Shown here in pieces: positions 52,646 through 62,296 of a stretch of 64,000 bases of DNA. The stretch is taken from NCBI GenBank assembly GCA_017521245.1, contig JAFXDI010000018.1:46940-110939 (forward strand), read 5' to 3'. How positions within the stretch are numbered: the first letter of the stretch is position 1; the number at the start of each line of letters is the position of its first letter. The DNA comes from Bacteroidales bacterium (GTDB lineage Bacteria; Bacteroidota; Bacteroidia; Bacteroidales; G3-4614). A model generated the notes under the pieces. It was not told the origin of the DNA, did not search any database, and worked only from the letters and a program-made list of their open reading frames with translations. The position numbers and the translations under genes are program-made.

Positions 52646-53398
52646 TTATATATGTTTGTCGTTCCATATATTCCAAGCGGCAATTGCTTGTCCTTCAAGC
52701 ATTTCTAGTCCATTTTTAACTTTTGCCCCTCTCTCTGTGGCTAATCTCATAAATAATGTCTCTTGAGGATTGTATATTGTGTCAAATACAACATGCTCAG
52801 GTGTCAAAAATTGATATGGAATATTTGGAGCATTATCAATATTAGGGAACATACCAACAGGCGAAGCATTAACAATAATGGAATATTCCATCATTATCTC
52901 TTCTGTAAGTTGATTGTATGTGATAACGTTTGGTTTTGCAGTTCTTGAAACATATAGGGTTTCTATCCCTATTTTATTTAAAGAGTATTCAATTGCCTTA
53001 GAAACACCTCCCGTTCCTAAAATAAGAGCCTTCTTGTTTTTTTCTCCAATAAGAGGAGTGATAGAGTTTGTAAAACCTATAATATCTGTATTGTATCCCT
53101 TTAGAATAAGCTTGTTGTCTCTTCTAATAAATTTAATAACATTGACAGCTCCAATATTCTTTGCTTCGTTATCAATTTCATCAAGTAGGGGTATTACCGA
53201 TTTTTTATGAGGAATAGTTACATTGAGACCATATATCTCATTGCTATATATAATATCTTTAAGGCAATTTATATCTTCAATCTCAAAGTTTATATATTCT
53301 GCACAAATATTTTCGTTCTGGAATTTGTCATTAAAATATTTTTTTGAGAAAGAGTGACCTAAAGGAAATCCAATAAGTCCGTAAGTTTTATTTTTCAT
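52646..53398 (-). CDS. aroE: Shikimate dehydrogenase
   Basis: A 250-residue NADPH-dependent enzyme reducing 3-dehydroshikimate in aromatic amino acid synthesis. Landmarks: YGLIGFPLGHSFSKKYFN (shikimate binding), GLNVTIPHKKSV with catalytic Lys, NTDIIGF with catalytic Asp, ALILGTGGVSKAIEYSL for NADPH, and NASPVGMFP. The ATG at 53398 overlaps the TGA of the upstream gldB-like gene by one base (TGATG), so translation is coupled. Confidence 0.96.
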   Translation of the reverse strand: MKNKTYGLIGFPLGHSFSKKYFNDKFQNENICAEYINFEIEDINCLKDIIYSNEIYGLNVTIPHKKSVIPLLDEIDNEAKNIGAVNVIKFIRRDNKLILKGYNTDIIGFTNSITPLIGEKNKKALILGTGGVSKAIEYSLNKIGIETLYVSRTAKPNVITYNQLTEEIMMEYSIIVNASPVGMFPNIDNAPNIPYQFLTPEHVVFDTIYNPQETLFMRLATERGAKVKNGLEMLEGQAIAAWNIWNDKHI

Positions 53399-54366
53399 CA
53401 ATTGTAATTTTTTAAAATATCAATAATATTGTATTCGCCTTTTAATATATTCACAATATCTTCTATTTCCATCTTGGCAATATATTTTGATACAATCTTA
53501 TATCCAATCCATTTGCCTATTTCGCCCGGTACATCACCATTTAAAGCAGAGCAGTAAGGGGCTTCATTAATATATTTAGAGTAGATAAAAGGATCATTTG
53601 AATATAGATGGTTCGATTTTATAATAGCATCCCAAATAAGCGATTCATTCTCTTCGCACCACTTAATTTTCTCCTTATCATACGCAAGAATATCATCTAC
53701 CTTGTAATTATCTAAAATCTTCTCAATTACATAAATAATAGCACCTTCGTAAATCATACCATCAATTAAATTTTCAGTATTGTGAGGGTATTTTGCGTAT
53801 AACCAACCCCTGAAAATATCAGGGACAATCATTTTTCTCTCTTTCTTGGGTAATTGATATTTGTAAAAAATACCATCATAACCCTCATAATCACAGCCTA
53901 AATAGTTGTCAAGTGATATTGATATAAGAGAGTCGCTTGTAATTATCGAATATCCAAATGGAGATACATGAGTATATATTTTAGGAATATATGAATCTTT
54001 AAAAATTTTAGAGTATCTGACATATGCTTTACTTAATATCAACTCTTCTTTTTCCATAGTTGGGAATTCTTGAATAACATCTTTGTAAAGTTTATTGAAA
54101 TGCGAATTTTTTAATATCGAAGAGATAAACTCTACTTTAGATTTAGCGTCTAAACTATCAGAACTCCCTTTTAGTATAGAGTGGTAATATATAGCGAAAA
54201 GGTCTGCATATTTGTTCTCAAAAACAGAAAAAGCAGAATCGGTGTAATTCTCTGAGATATACAATAAATCTTTATCAAAACGATTTATCGTATGGCTGTT
54301 ATCTTTGCTATTACAGCATTGCCATAATATAAAAGGAATAAATATTAAATAGTACCAATATTTCAT
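53398..54366 (-). CDS. GldB-like lipoprotein
   Basis: A 322-residue lipoprotein (FILWQCC at about 12-18). Similarity to gliding motility protein GldB is seen in IPDIFRGWLYAKYP, LIDGMIYEGAIIYVIEK and AALNGDVPGEIGKWIGYKIV-like segments (here SALNGDVPGEIGKWIGYKI). In gliding Bacteroidetes GldB is essential for motility, but homologues are widespread in non-gliding Bacteroidales, where the function is unclear. It is co-transcribed with aroE through a one-base overlap. Confidence 0.8.
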   Translation of the reverse strand: MKYWYYLIFIPFILWQCCNSKDNSHTINRFDKDLLYISENYTDSAFSVFENKYADLFAIYYHSILKGSSDSLDAKSKVEFISSILKNSHFNKLYKDVIQEFPTMEKEELILSKAYVRYSKIFKDSYIPKIYTHVSPFGYSIITSDSLISISLDNYLGCDYEGYDGIFYKYQLPKKERKMIVPDIFRGWLYAKYPHNTENLIDGMIYEGAIIYVIEKILDNYKVDDILAYDKEKIKWCEENESLIWDAIIKSNHLYSNDPFIYSKYINEAPYCSALNGDVPGEIGKWIGYKIVSKYIAKMEIEDIVNILKGEYNIIDILKNYN

Positions 54367-54498
54367 TGTAGATATATTTAAGTTGTAAAGTTACTAAGAT
54401 GTTTAAAAATAAACTACAATATTAAGGTAAATATGATAAAAAATACATTTATAATTAAAAACTGTATTATAAATAATCTAATAAAGTTAAATTATTTG

Positions 54499-54506
54499 TA
54501 TCTTTG
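54499..54506 (+). promoter_or_regulatory. -7 element ahead of the amidase-mce operon
   Basis: TATCTTTG followed by C, an exact TAnnTTTG match, lies 37 bases before the amidase start codon. No good upstream TTTG. Confidence 0.5.
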
Positions 54507-54542
54507 CTTAAACTTGAATATTAAGGGATAATAGAGTATAAA

Positions 54543-55685
54543 ATGAATGCATCTGAAAAAATATTACTATTAATATCATTAATCTCCATAATATTTATTG
54601 GCATATTAACAAGTGCCAATACCTATGCTCAACAAACATTTACCGTTGTATTGGACGCCGGTCATGGAGGTAAAGATCCTGGAGCCTTAGGGAAAAAAAT
54701 TCAAGAGAAAGACATTAATCTTGATATTGTTTTAAAATTGGGCGAAATGATAGCCAGAAACCATCCCGATGTTAAAGTAATATATACACGTAAAAAAGAT
54801 GTTTTTGTTGAGTTAGGAGAGAGAGCGAGGATTGCAAATTCAAATAATGCCGATTTATTTATCTCTGTACACACCAATGCAGCAAAATCAAAATCTGCAC
54901 AAGGTACAGAAACCTATGCTTTAGGTTTAGCTAAATCAGAAGAGAACTTAGAGGTCTCAAAACGAGAGAACTCCGTTATCTTATTAGAAGACGATTATAC
55001 TACAAAATATGCAGGATTTGATCCAACCTCAGCAGAGTCGTATATAATGTTTGAATTTATGCAGAGTATCCATCTTGAACAAAGTATAAATTTAGCATCA
55101 TTCATTCAAGAACAATTCAGAACCAATGCAAACAGAGTAGATAGAGGAGTAAGGCAAGGTCTGTTCTGGGTATTAAGAGCAACAAGTATGCCCAGTGTAT
55201 TAATAGAAGTTGGCTATATATCAAATGTTGTAGAAGAGAACTATTTAGTTCAATCCAATTCACGAACAAAGATGGCTGAATCTATATATAATGCGTTTTC
55301 GCACTATAAGGCAGATTGGAGCAGAAAACAACAAGGTAAAATTGCTGCTCCAAATAACGAATCAAAACCTTCTGTAAAAAATAATGAGAATTCTCAAAAA
55401 GTGGTTGAATATACATCAGAAGAGAATCAAAATACAAAATCAGAGATATTGGATAGCAAAGAAGATTATAGAATTCAGATATTTGCATCAGAAAATATTT
55501 ATAAACAAAACTCTTCATTGTTTAAAGGACTAACGCAGATTAGATATTATAAAGAGAATGGACTATATAAATACACTTACGGAAGTTTTGCAACTCGACA
55601 AGAAGCTCTAAAAGAGTTGCCAAAAATTTCAAAACTTTTCAAAGGTGCTTTTGTTGTCCATTTTAAAGGAGATAAGAAACAATAA
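54543..55685 (+). CDS. N-acetylmuramoyl-L-alanine amidase with SPOR-like C-terminus
   Basis: A 380-residue exported enzyme that splits the amide bond between MurNAc and the peptide during cell separation. After a signal peptide (about 1-29) comes the amidase_3 domain with zinc ligands: VVLDAGHGGKDPGAL (first His), the INLDIVLKLGE Glu region, and SVHTNAAKS (second His); MPSVLIEVGYISN carries the catalytic Glu. A Ser/Asn-rich linker (about 265-310) leads to a SPOR-like domain (about 312-375, DYRIQIFASENI) that would bind denuded septal glycan. It is 13 bases ahead of an mce gene. Confidence 0.93.
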   Translation: MNASEKILLLISLISIIFIGILTSANTYAQQTFTVVLDAGHGGKDPGALGKKIQEKDINLDIVLKLGEMIARNHPDVKVIYTRKKDVFVELGERARIANSNNADLFISVHTNAAKSKSAQGTETYALGLAKSEENLEVSKRENSVILLEDDYTTKYAGFDPTSAESYIMFEFMQSIHLEQSINLASFIQEQFRTNANRVDRGVRQGLFWVLRATSMPSVLIEVGYISNVVEENYLVQSNSRTKMAESIYNAFSHYKADWSRKQQGKIAAPNNESKPSVKNNENSQKVVEYTSEENQNTKSEILDSKEDYRIQIFASENIYKQNSSLFKGLTQIRYYKENGLYKYTYGSFATRQEALKELPKISKLFKGAFVVHFKGDKKQ

Positions 55686-55698
55686 AAATCAGATAAAT

Positions 55699-56595
55699 AT
55701 GAAAAAGTTTTTCACAAAAGAGGTAAAAATTGCATTGGCAGTAATAGTATGCGGAACTCTATTAGTCTTTGGAATTAACTTTCTAAAAGGAGTAAACCTG
55801 CTTACACCTACCAATTATTATAATATTTCGTACGATAATGTATCGGGACTCGCTTTGTCAGCGCCGGTCAATATTGAAGGATATAAAGTAGGATTGGTAA
55901 GAGATATTAACTATGATGTTAATACAGGAAAGATAAATGTTCAAATAAGTATTGAAGATAATATTAAGTTGCCCAAAGGAACAACTGCTGCATTGGCATC
56001 TGATTTATTGGGGACATCAACAATATCATTAATGCTTAATAGAGAGTCTCAAGAGTATTATATTTCAGGCGACACTATCCCAACTCAAAAAATGCCAGGA
56101 ATGATGTCTGCAATAGAAGATGATATATTGCCTCAAGTAAATAATATCTTACCTAAATTAGATAGTATATTATCAGGAATAAATGTAATGGTAAATAATC
56201 CGGCATTAACAGAGTCTGTCGATAAAATAGATAATATTGTAGCTGATATAGAGGTAACAACATCGCAACTGTCGTCATTAATGCAAACAACATTGCCGGG
56301 TGTAGTTTCTAATGTTGATACATCATTAGTTAATATAAAAGAGTTTACAGCACAATTGAACGAAGTTGAAATACAAAACATAGTATCATCACTTGATTCA
56401 ACACTAGCAAATGTAAAATTATTGACAGATAAGATGACTGATAAAAATAGTACATTAGGAATGTTGTTTAATGACAAGGCAATGTACGAGGGTATTGTAA
56501 ATGCACTCCAAAGTGCTGATTCGTTACTAATAGATTTAAAAGCACATCCAAGCCGATATGTGCATTTTTCACTAATAGGTAGAAAAGAAAAATAA
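55699..56595 (+). CDS. MCE (MlaD-like) family lipid-transport protein
   Basis: A 298-residue protein from the ATG at 55699. It has one N-terminal helix (about 8-27) and the MCE domain (about 35-115: YYNISYDNVSGLALSAPVNI and GYKVGLVRDINY), then a long helical C-terminal part with many Asp-Ser-Val repeats. MlaD-type proteins carry phospholipids between membranes; partner MlaE/F genes are not here. The upstream amidase gene and downstream dnaA keep the order I recall in Bacteroidales. Confidence 0.92.
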   Translation: MKKFFTKEVKIALAVIVCGTLLVFGINFLKGVNLLTPTNYYNISYDNVSGLALSAPVNIEGYKVGLVRDINYDVNTGKINVQISIEDNIKLPKGTTAALASDLLGTSTISLMLNRESQEYYISGDTIPTQKMPGMMSAIEDDILPQVNNILPKLDSILSGINVMVNNPALTESVDKIDNIVADIEVTTSQLSSLMQTTLPGVVSNVDTSLVNIKEFTAQLNEVEIQNIVSSLDSTLANVKLLTDKMTDKNSTLGMLFNDKAMYEGIVNALQSADSLLIDLKAHPSRYVHFSLIGRKEK

Positions 56596-56664
56596 AATAT
56601 AAAATATTTTCTTTATTTAGATTCATTCTAAATAAGTAGAATAATTATACAAATACCAGAAATT

Positions 56665-56703
56665 AATAATTAATCCGCATTTTAGTCGGATTAATTATTT
56701 TTA
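56665..56703. terminator. Terminator after the mce gene
   Basis: AATAATTAATCCG (56665-56677) pairs with CGGATTAATTATT (56687-56699), followed by TTTA. The rest of the gap to dnaA (56704-56933) is AT-rich with no DnaA-box cluster and no clear promoter consensus. Confidence 0.85.
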
Positions 56704-56933
56704 TACTGTAAAATTGCAATATTTTGATTTTTATAAAACCCTGATTTATAAAGTGTTTAATATTTGAAATATGTTATTCAACATAAAAATACAGGTAATT
56801 GTTAATCTCGTATAAATCAGGCAGATAAAATATAAATTAAATAAGCAAAAAAAAAGTATGTTTTTTTTATCGAAAATTATTACAAATTTTGTATCGATTT
56901 GATTATAGATAAAACAAGGATTTTTAGCAAAAG

Positions 56934-58316
56934 ATGACAAACAATTTAGATAATAAGTGGGCACAATGTCTTCAAATAATTAAAGACAATATAGGTGAAC
57001 AACAATACAAAAGTTGGTTTTTGCCTATAAAGGTGTATAGCTTAGAAGATAACATATTAACACTATCTGTTCCAACTATATTCTTTTGTGAATATTTAGA
57101 GGAGCACTATCTTGATCTTATAAAAAAGACCTTGATACGTGTATATGGCGATGGTATTCAGTTAAGATATAGAGCGGGAGTGGTTGAGAATCCAGAGGTC
57201 TCAGTCGAGGTTGCTCCAACTACTCAAAAAAGTGGAGTAAAATTTACAAAGAATATCCACTCAATCTTTAAGCAAGATGTTTACGAAGAATTAGATTCTC
57301 AACTAAATTCAAATTATAAATTTGAAAACTACTATGCAGGAGAGAGCAATATGTTAGCTCGTACTGCAGGATTGTCTATTGCTCAAACTCCCGGTAAATC
57401 AGCTTTTAATCCTTTGTTTATTCATGGAGAGTCAGGTGTAGGTAAAACGCACCTAATGCAAGCAATCGGACATAAGATAAAAGAGTTGAATCCTCGTGCG
57501 CGCGTACTATATATATCATCGCACCTATTTCAATTGCAATTTGTAAATGCAACACGCAGTAATACGGTGCCAGACTTTATTAACTTCTATCAAAGTCTTG
57601 ATGTATTAATGATTGATGATATTCAAGATATGGCAGATAAAACACAAACACAAAACACATTCTTCCATATTTTCAATCATCTTCACCAAAATAATAAGCA
57701 GTTGATATTATCATCTGATAGACCTCCGGTTTCGTTAGGTGGAATATTGCCTCGTCTAATATCTCGATTCAAATGGGGATTATTAGCTGAGGTAGAGCGC
57801 CCTGACTATGAATTGCGTTATAATATATTAAAGAACAAAATTCAACACGATGGACTACCAATCACAGATGATGTTGCCAGATTTGTTGCACAAAATATAT
57901 CTGAGAATGTCCGCGACTTAGAGGGAGTGTTGGCATCATTAATGTTCCGAGCAACTACGCTTAAAAAAGATGTAACACTTGATTTAGCAGAAAAAGTTCT
58001 ATCGACAAGTGTAAATATTGAGAAGAAGCAGATTACAATAGAACTAATAAAAGAGAAAGTATGTGCCTTCTATAATATGGATGTTCAACTCTTACAAGCA
58101 AAGTGTCGCAAGAGAGAGATTGTTCAAGCACGTCAAATTTCAATGTATCTTTCAAAGAAATACACCGAAAGTTCATTACAGCGAATAGGTGCAGAATTAG
58201 GAAAGAAAGATCATGCAACTGTGTTACACGCTTGTAAAACGATATCCGATTTGATAGAGATTGACAAAACAATCAAATCAAATGTAGAAGAGATAGAAGC
58301 ATCATTAAGAAGATAA
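56934..58316 (+). CDS. dnaA: Chromosomal replication initiator protein DnaA
   Basis: A 460-residue protein with all four DnaA domains: N-terminal helicase-interaction domain (about 1-85, KSWFLPIKVYSLEDN), a short linker, the AAA+ domain (about 120-350; Walker A HGESGVGKTHLMQA, Walker B DVLMIDDIQDM, and the Arg region LPRLISRFKWG), and the DNA-binding domain ending LGKKDHATVLHACKTI. It binds DnaA boxes at oriC; no boxes are apparent next to the gene. Terminated by a palindrome shared with the nitroreductase gene. Confidence 0.97.
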   Translation: MTNNLDNKWAQCLQIIKDNIGEQQYKSWFLPIKVYSLEDNILTLSVPTIFFCEYLEEHYLDLIKKTLIRVYGDGIQLRYRAGVVENPEVSVEVAPTTQKSGVKFTKNIHSIFKQDVYEELDSQLNSNYKFENYYAGESNMLARTAGLSIAQTPGKSAFNPLFIHGESGVGKTHLMQAIGHKIKELNPRARVLYISSHLFQLQFVNATRSNTVPDFINFYQSLDVLMIDDIQDMADKTQTQNTFFHIFNHLHQNNKQLILSSDRPPVSLGGILPRLISRFKWGLLAEVERPDYELRYNILKNKIQHDGLPITDDVARFVAQNISENVRDLEGVLASLMFRATTLKKDVTLDLAEKVLSTSVNIEKKQITIELIKEKVCAFYNMDVQLLQAKCRKREIVQARQISMYLSKKYTESSLQRIGAELGKKDHATVLHACKTISDLIEIDKTIKSNVEEIEASLRR

Positions 58317-58343
58317 GAAAAGAGAGCCGCGGCTCTCTTTTCT
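58316..58343. terminator. Bidirectional terminator, 28-base perfect palindrome
   Basis: AGAAAAGAGAGCCG (58316-58329) is followed directly by its exact complement (58330-58343). It begins on the last base of the dnaA stop codon and separates dnaA from the convergent nitroreductase gene. Confidence 0.85.
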
Positions 58344-58382
58344 GTTTATAACATATATTGTAGTAAAACAATAGCAATTTTA

Positions 58383-59126
58383 TTATAAAAATCCTTGTTG
58401 TTTCAAAACTCTAATAAATTCATCAGATAGGCGAATATTATCATCTTTCTTATATCTGATATCGGTAAAAACTTGAGCAAGAGATTGCTTATTGTTTTCG
58501 GCAATAAAACGCTTGTTCTCTTCAATCTCCTCTTTATAGTCATAAATATTTGAAATATCCTCTTTGTTGTAATCAGAATAAACTTCAGTGTGAATAAATC
58601 CATTTACATCAATTCTGTCAGTTAATTCTGGAATTTCGGCAGGATAGCCAAGAGTAATAGTAATGAGAGGAACTGTAAGTTTTGGCAAATTCAATAAATC
58701 AATAATACCGGCTGCATTATAAGTAGTAGTACCAATATAACAAATACCCATACCCTTGCTCTCGGCAATAGTACAAAATTGTTGCGCAATAATAGTTGTG
58801 TCTAAAGCAGCGGACATAAATGAGTGAAAATTATTATAACCTGGCGTAGCATCGGAATAGTTGCACCATTTTGAAAACCTATTATAATCAACACAGAATG
58901 TCAATACGGCCTGTGAGGTCTTAATCATAGGTTGATTAAAGTGCAGGGGAGAGAGTAGCTCTTTGCGTTTATCATCTTTTGTAATCACTACACTATAAAG
59001 TTGCATATTCCCAGTTGTTGATGCTCTTGATGCAATTTCAAGCATTTCATTAATCTCTTCAATAGAGATTGATTTATTGCTATATTTTCTAATACTTCTT
59101 CTGTTAGTAAAGTCAAAATAGTTCAT
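58383..59126 (-). CDS. Nitroreductase family flavoprotein (NfsA-like)
   Basis: A 247-residue FMN-dependent oxidoreductase. The N-terminus has the FMN-phosphate motif NRRSIRKYSNKSIS and ASTTGNMQLYSVVI. The middle has AEIPELTD-type substrate loops and GMGICYIGTTTYN, and the C-terminal extension is as in NfsA/FRP. It probably reduces quinones or nitro compounds with NADPH. It lies between dnaA and nrdJ, an order I recall from other Bacteroidales. Confidence 0.88.
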   Translation of the reverse strand: MNYFDFTNRRSIRKYSNKSISIEEINEMLEIASRASTTGNMQLYSVVITKDDKRKELLSPLHFNQPMIKTSQAVLTFCVDYNRFSKWCNYSDATPGYNNFHSFMSAALDTTIIAQQFCTIAESKGMGICYIGTTTYNAAGIIDLLNLPKLTVPLITITLGYPAEIPELTDRIDVNGFIHTEVYSDYNKEDISNIYDYKEEIEENKRFIAENNKQSLAQVFTDIRYKKDDNIRLSDEFIRVLKQQGFL

Positions 59127-59289
59127 TATTGTAATAAAGTTTAATAAAATAATAAATAAAAATAATGATTAATAATCAATATTAATATTAAATGAAAAAA
59201 GTAGCACTAAGATATACAATATAATCAAAATATGCAAATAAAAATATGTATATCAAACAGTGAAAATCTGCTTTATAACATACATTTTC

Positions 59290-59404
59290 GGGAAACAAAT
59301 TATATCTCGATTTTACAACAAAATTTCTTTTTGGGAAACTTTTCAAATTATCAAAATTTATAAACCGCTAATAATCAAGGGTTAGATATTTTATTTTGGG
59401 AAAC
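59290..59404. repeat. Three GGGAAAC words in the nrdJ upstream region
   Basis: The gap 59127-59624 has no gene. It contains GGGAAAC at 59290-59296, 59333-59339 and 59398-59404, each after a T-run (TTTTGGGAAACTTT in the last two), spaced 43 and 65 bases. They could be regulator sites or part of a leader structure. No standard NrdR box and no recognisable B12 riboswitch core was found. Confidence 0.45.
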
Positions 59405-59522
59405 TTTATAAAATTGTTAGTAACTTTATTGAAAAAAATTTTGTCATAACAAATATTATGCGTAAACTTGCATTGCTAAAAATTCAAAACAAAATTTTAA
59501 TCAAATCAATCAAAAAAAGTAA

Positions 59523-59553
59523 TAGTTGTAGGGGCTGTGAAGTCCCTCAACTA
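59523..59553 (+). other. Hairpin in the nrdJ leader
   Basis: TAGTTGTAGGG (59523-59533) pairs with CCCTCAACTA (59544-59553), ten pairs with one bulged T, around a loop of ten bases. It lies about 70 bases before the nrdJ start with no T-run after it, so it is not a normal terminator. Confidence 0.45.
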
Positions 59554-59624
59554 AACTTTTTGCAAAACAGAAAATTAAAAAAACAGAAAAATATTAAACA
59601 AAACCTTTAACAAAACAAACAGAG

Positions 59625-62159
59625 ATGGATCAGAAGATTTATTCTTTCGACGAAGCCGTTAAAGCAACGGTAGAATACTTTGGTGGTGATGAATTAGCAG
59701 CCAGAGTATGGGTGAACAAGTATGCATTAAAAGACTCATTCGGTAATATCTTTGAAAAAACGCCTGATGATATGCACATGCGTTTAGCTAAAGAGATAGC
59801 TCGAATTGAGAAAAAGTATGCAAATCCAATGACAGAAGAGCAATTAATGGAACTCTTCCGTAACTTCCGTTATATCATACCACAAGGAAGTCCCATGAGT
59901 GGAATTGGAAACAACTATCAAGTAGGATCACTCTCAAACTGTTTTGTAATTGGAATGGAGGGAAATGCCGACTCTTACGGAGGCATTATGAAGATTGATG
60001 AGGAGCAAGTTCAGTTGATGAAAAGACGTGGTGGAGTAGGTCATGACCTATCTCATATCCGTCCCAAAGGCTCACCTGTTAAAAACTCAGCCTTAACATC
60101 AACAGGATTAGTTCCATTTATGGAGCGTTACTCAAACTCAACACGCGAGGTAGCACAAGACGGACGCCGTGGAGCATTGATGTTGAGCGTATCAATCAAT
60201 CACCCCGATTCAGAATCATTCATCGATGCAAAAATGACCGAAGGCAAAGTAACTGGAGCCAACGTATCAGTACGCATCACTGATGAATTTATGAAAGCCG
60301 CAACAGAAGGTAAACCCTTCATGCAAAAATACCCTGTTGATTCAGAGAACCCAACAGTAACAAAAGAGGTTGATGCAAAAGCAATATGGGAAAAAATTGT
60401 ACACAACGCATGGAAATCAGCAGAACCAGGAGTACTATTCTGGGATACAATCTCACGCGAGTCAGTACCCGACTGTTATGCCGATCTTGGTTTCCGTACA
60501 ATATCAACAAACCCATGTGGAGAGATACCTTTGTGTCCATACGACAGTTGCCGTTTGTTAGCAATTAACCTATACTCATACGTAATAAACCCATTCACTC
60601 CCGAAGCATATTTCGATTTTGACCTATTCAAATCACACGTACGCGTAGCACAACGTATCATGGACGACATCATCGATTTGGAGATGGAGAAAATTGAGAA
60701 GATAATCGAGAAGATTGAGTCTGACCCAGAAACAGACGAGGTAAAAAATACCGAGTTATGTTTGTGGAACAAGATACGTACAAAAACATTAAAAGGACGC
60801 CGTACAGGAGTAGGAACAACAGCCGAAGGAGATATGATAGCCGCAATGGGCTTACAATACGGAACACCCCAAGCAACCGACTTCTCAGAGAGCGTACACA
60901 AAGCATTAGCAATAGCAGCATACAAATCATCAGTAGAGATGGCACAAGAGCGTGGAGCATTTGAGATATTTGATGCAAAACGCGAGGAGAACAACCCATT
61001 CATCAACCGCTTAAAAGAGGCAGATGCAGAGTTATATGCAGATATGGTAAAATACGGACGCCGTAACATCGCATGTTTGACAATCGCACCAACAGGAACA
61101 ACAAGTATGATGAGTCAAACAACATCAGGAATTGAGCCGGTATTTATGCCAGTATATCGCCGTCGTCGTAAAGTAAACCCCAATGACACAGATGTACATG
61201 TTGACTTTACAGATGAAAACGGAGATGCATTTGAAGAATACACAGTATTCCACCACAAATTCCTAACTTGGATGGAGATAAACGGCTATGAGAAAAAAGA
61301 ACGTTACACACCAGAAGAGATAGAAGAGTTGGTATCAAAATCACCATACTACAAAGCTGCATCAAACGATGTAGATTGGTTAGAGAAAGTAAAAATGCAA
61401 GGACGCGTACAAAAATGGGTTGACCACTCAATCAGCGTAACCATCAACTTGCCATCAGATGTAACAGAAGAGTTAGTAAACAAACTATACGTTGAAGCTT
61501 GGAAATCAGGATGTAAAGGATGTACAGTTTATCGCGATGGCTCACGTGCAGGAGTCCTAATCTCAATGGACGACAAAAAAACACCATGCCCATGCGAACA
61601 AGAAGTAGTACACCACGATTTAGTACGTCCAGCCGAGTTGGATGCCGATGTAGTACGCTTCCAAAACAACCGTGAAAAATGGATTGCATTCATTGGATTA
61701 CAAAACGGACGTCCATACGAAATCTTTACAGGACTTGCCGATGATGAAGAAGGACTATTGATTCCAAAGAGCGTAGAGAACGGAAAAATCATCAAAGTAA
61801 CCGATGCAGACGGAAACAAACACTACGACTTCCAATTCCGTAACAAACGCGGATACAAAACAACCGTAGAAGGACTATCAGAGAAGTTCGATCCCGAGTA
61901 TTGGAACTATGCAAAACTAATCTCAGGAGTATTACGCTACGGAATGCCAATTGACAAAGTAATGAAGTTGGTAGCAAGTTTGCAACTTGATAGCGAGTCA
62001 ATCAACACATGGAAAAACGGAGTAGAACGTGCTTTAAAGAAATACATCCCCAGTGGAACAAAAGCAACAGGACAAACATGTCCAAAATGTGGCGAGACAC
62101 TAATCTACCAAGAAGGCTGTTTACGTTGTCCAACTTGCGGATACTCAAAATGCGGATAA
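59625..62159 (+). CDS. nrdJ: Adenosylcobalamin-dependent ribonucleotide reductase (class II)
   Basis: An 844-residue enzyme making deoxyribonucleotides with a B12-derived radical, active with or without oxygen. Landmarks: GSLSNCFVIGM (first redox Cys), LKRRGGVGHDLSHIRPKGS-type region (here MKRRGGVGHDLSHIRPKGS), the active-site STNPCGEIPLCPYDSC (radical Cys and Glu) and TIAPTGTTSMMSQTTSGIEP. The C-terminus has a zinc-ribbon-like CPKCG...CPTCG and a final CG tail, probably the redox shuttle. Codon usage is richer in AAC/CGC/CGT codons than neighbours, as in highly expressed genes. Terminator at 62223-62250. Confidence 0.96.
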   Translation: MDQKIYSFDEAVKATVEYFGGDELAARVWVNKYALKDSFGNIFEKTPDDMHMRLAKEIARIEKKYANPMTEEQLMELFRNFRYIIPQGSPMSGIGNNYQVGSLSNCFVIGMEGNADSYGGIMKIDEEQVQLMKRRGGVGHDLSHIRPKGSPVKNSALTSTGLVPFMERYSNSTREVAQDGRRGALMLSVSINHPDSESFIDAKMTEGKVTGANVSVRITDEFMKAATEGKPFMQKYPVDSENPTVTKEVDAKAIWEKIVHNAWKSAEPGVLFWDTISRESVPDCYADLGFRTISTNPCGEIPLCPYDSCRLLAINLYSYVINPFTPEAYFDFDLFKSHVRVAQRIMDDIIDLEMEKIEKIIEKIESDPETDEVKNTELCLWNKIRTKTLKGRRTGVGTTAEGDMIAAMGLQYGTPQATDFSESVHKALAIAAYKSSVEMAQERGAFEIFDAKREENNPFINRLKEADAELYADMVKYGRRNIACLTIAPTGTTSMMSQTTSGIEPVFMPVYRRRRKVNPNDTDVHVDFTDENGDAFEEYTVFHHKFLTWMEINGYEKKERYTPEEIEELVSKSPYYKAASNDVDWLEKVKMQGRVQKWVDHSISVTINLPSDVTEELVNKLYVEAWKSGCKGCTVYRDGSRAGVLISMDDKKTPCPCEQEVVHHDLVRPAELDADVVRFQNNREKWIAFIGLQNGRPYEIFTGLADDEEGLLIPKSVENGKIIKVTDADGNKHYDFQFRNKRGYKTTVEGLSEKFDPEYWNYAKLISGVLRYGMPIDKVMKLVASLQLDSESINTWKNGVERALKKYIPSGTKATGQTCPKCGETLIYQEGCLRCPTCGYSKCG

Positions 62160-62222
62160 TTAATTTCAATTAGGAATGAGTAATTAGAAATTAATTATCA
62201 AACTACAAAAACAATAAATACG

Positions 62223-62250
62223 AATAAAGCCCCAAACTTGGGGCTTTATT
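62223..62250. terminator. Bidirectional terminator after nrdJ
   Basis: AATAAAGCCCCAA (62223-62235) pairs with TTGGGGCTTTATT (62238-62250); two bases between. It separates nrdJ from the convergent barrel-protein gene. Confidence 0.88.
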
Positions 62251-62296
62251 GTGTTATAAAAGTTTATATCCTCTTAGACCTTAATAGGCTTATACA

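Noticed and set aside
56596..56933. Origin of replication next to dnaA
   Set aside because: No cluster of TTATCCACA-like DnaA boxes was found; TTATTCAACA near 56770 is a single weak match. The dnaA gene need not be adjacent to oriC in Bacteroidales.
59127..59624. Cobalamin riboswitch upstream of nrdJ
   Set aside because: The GGGAAAC words recall a piece of the riboswitch family, but no B12 box or supporting stem arrangement could be found.
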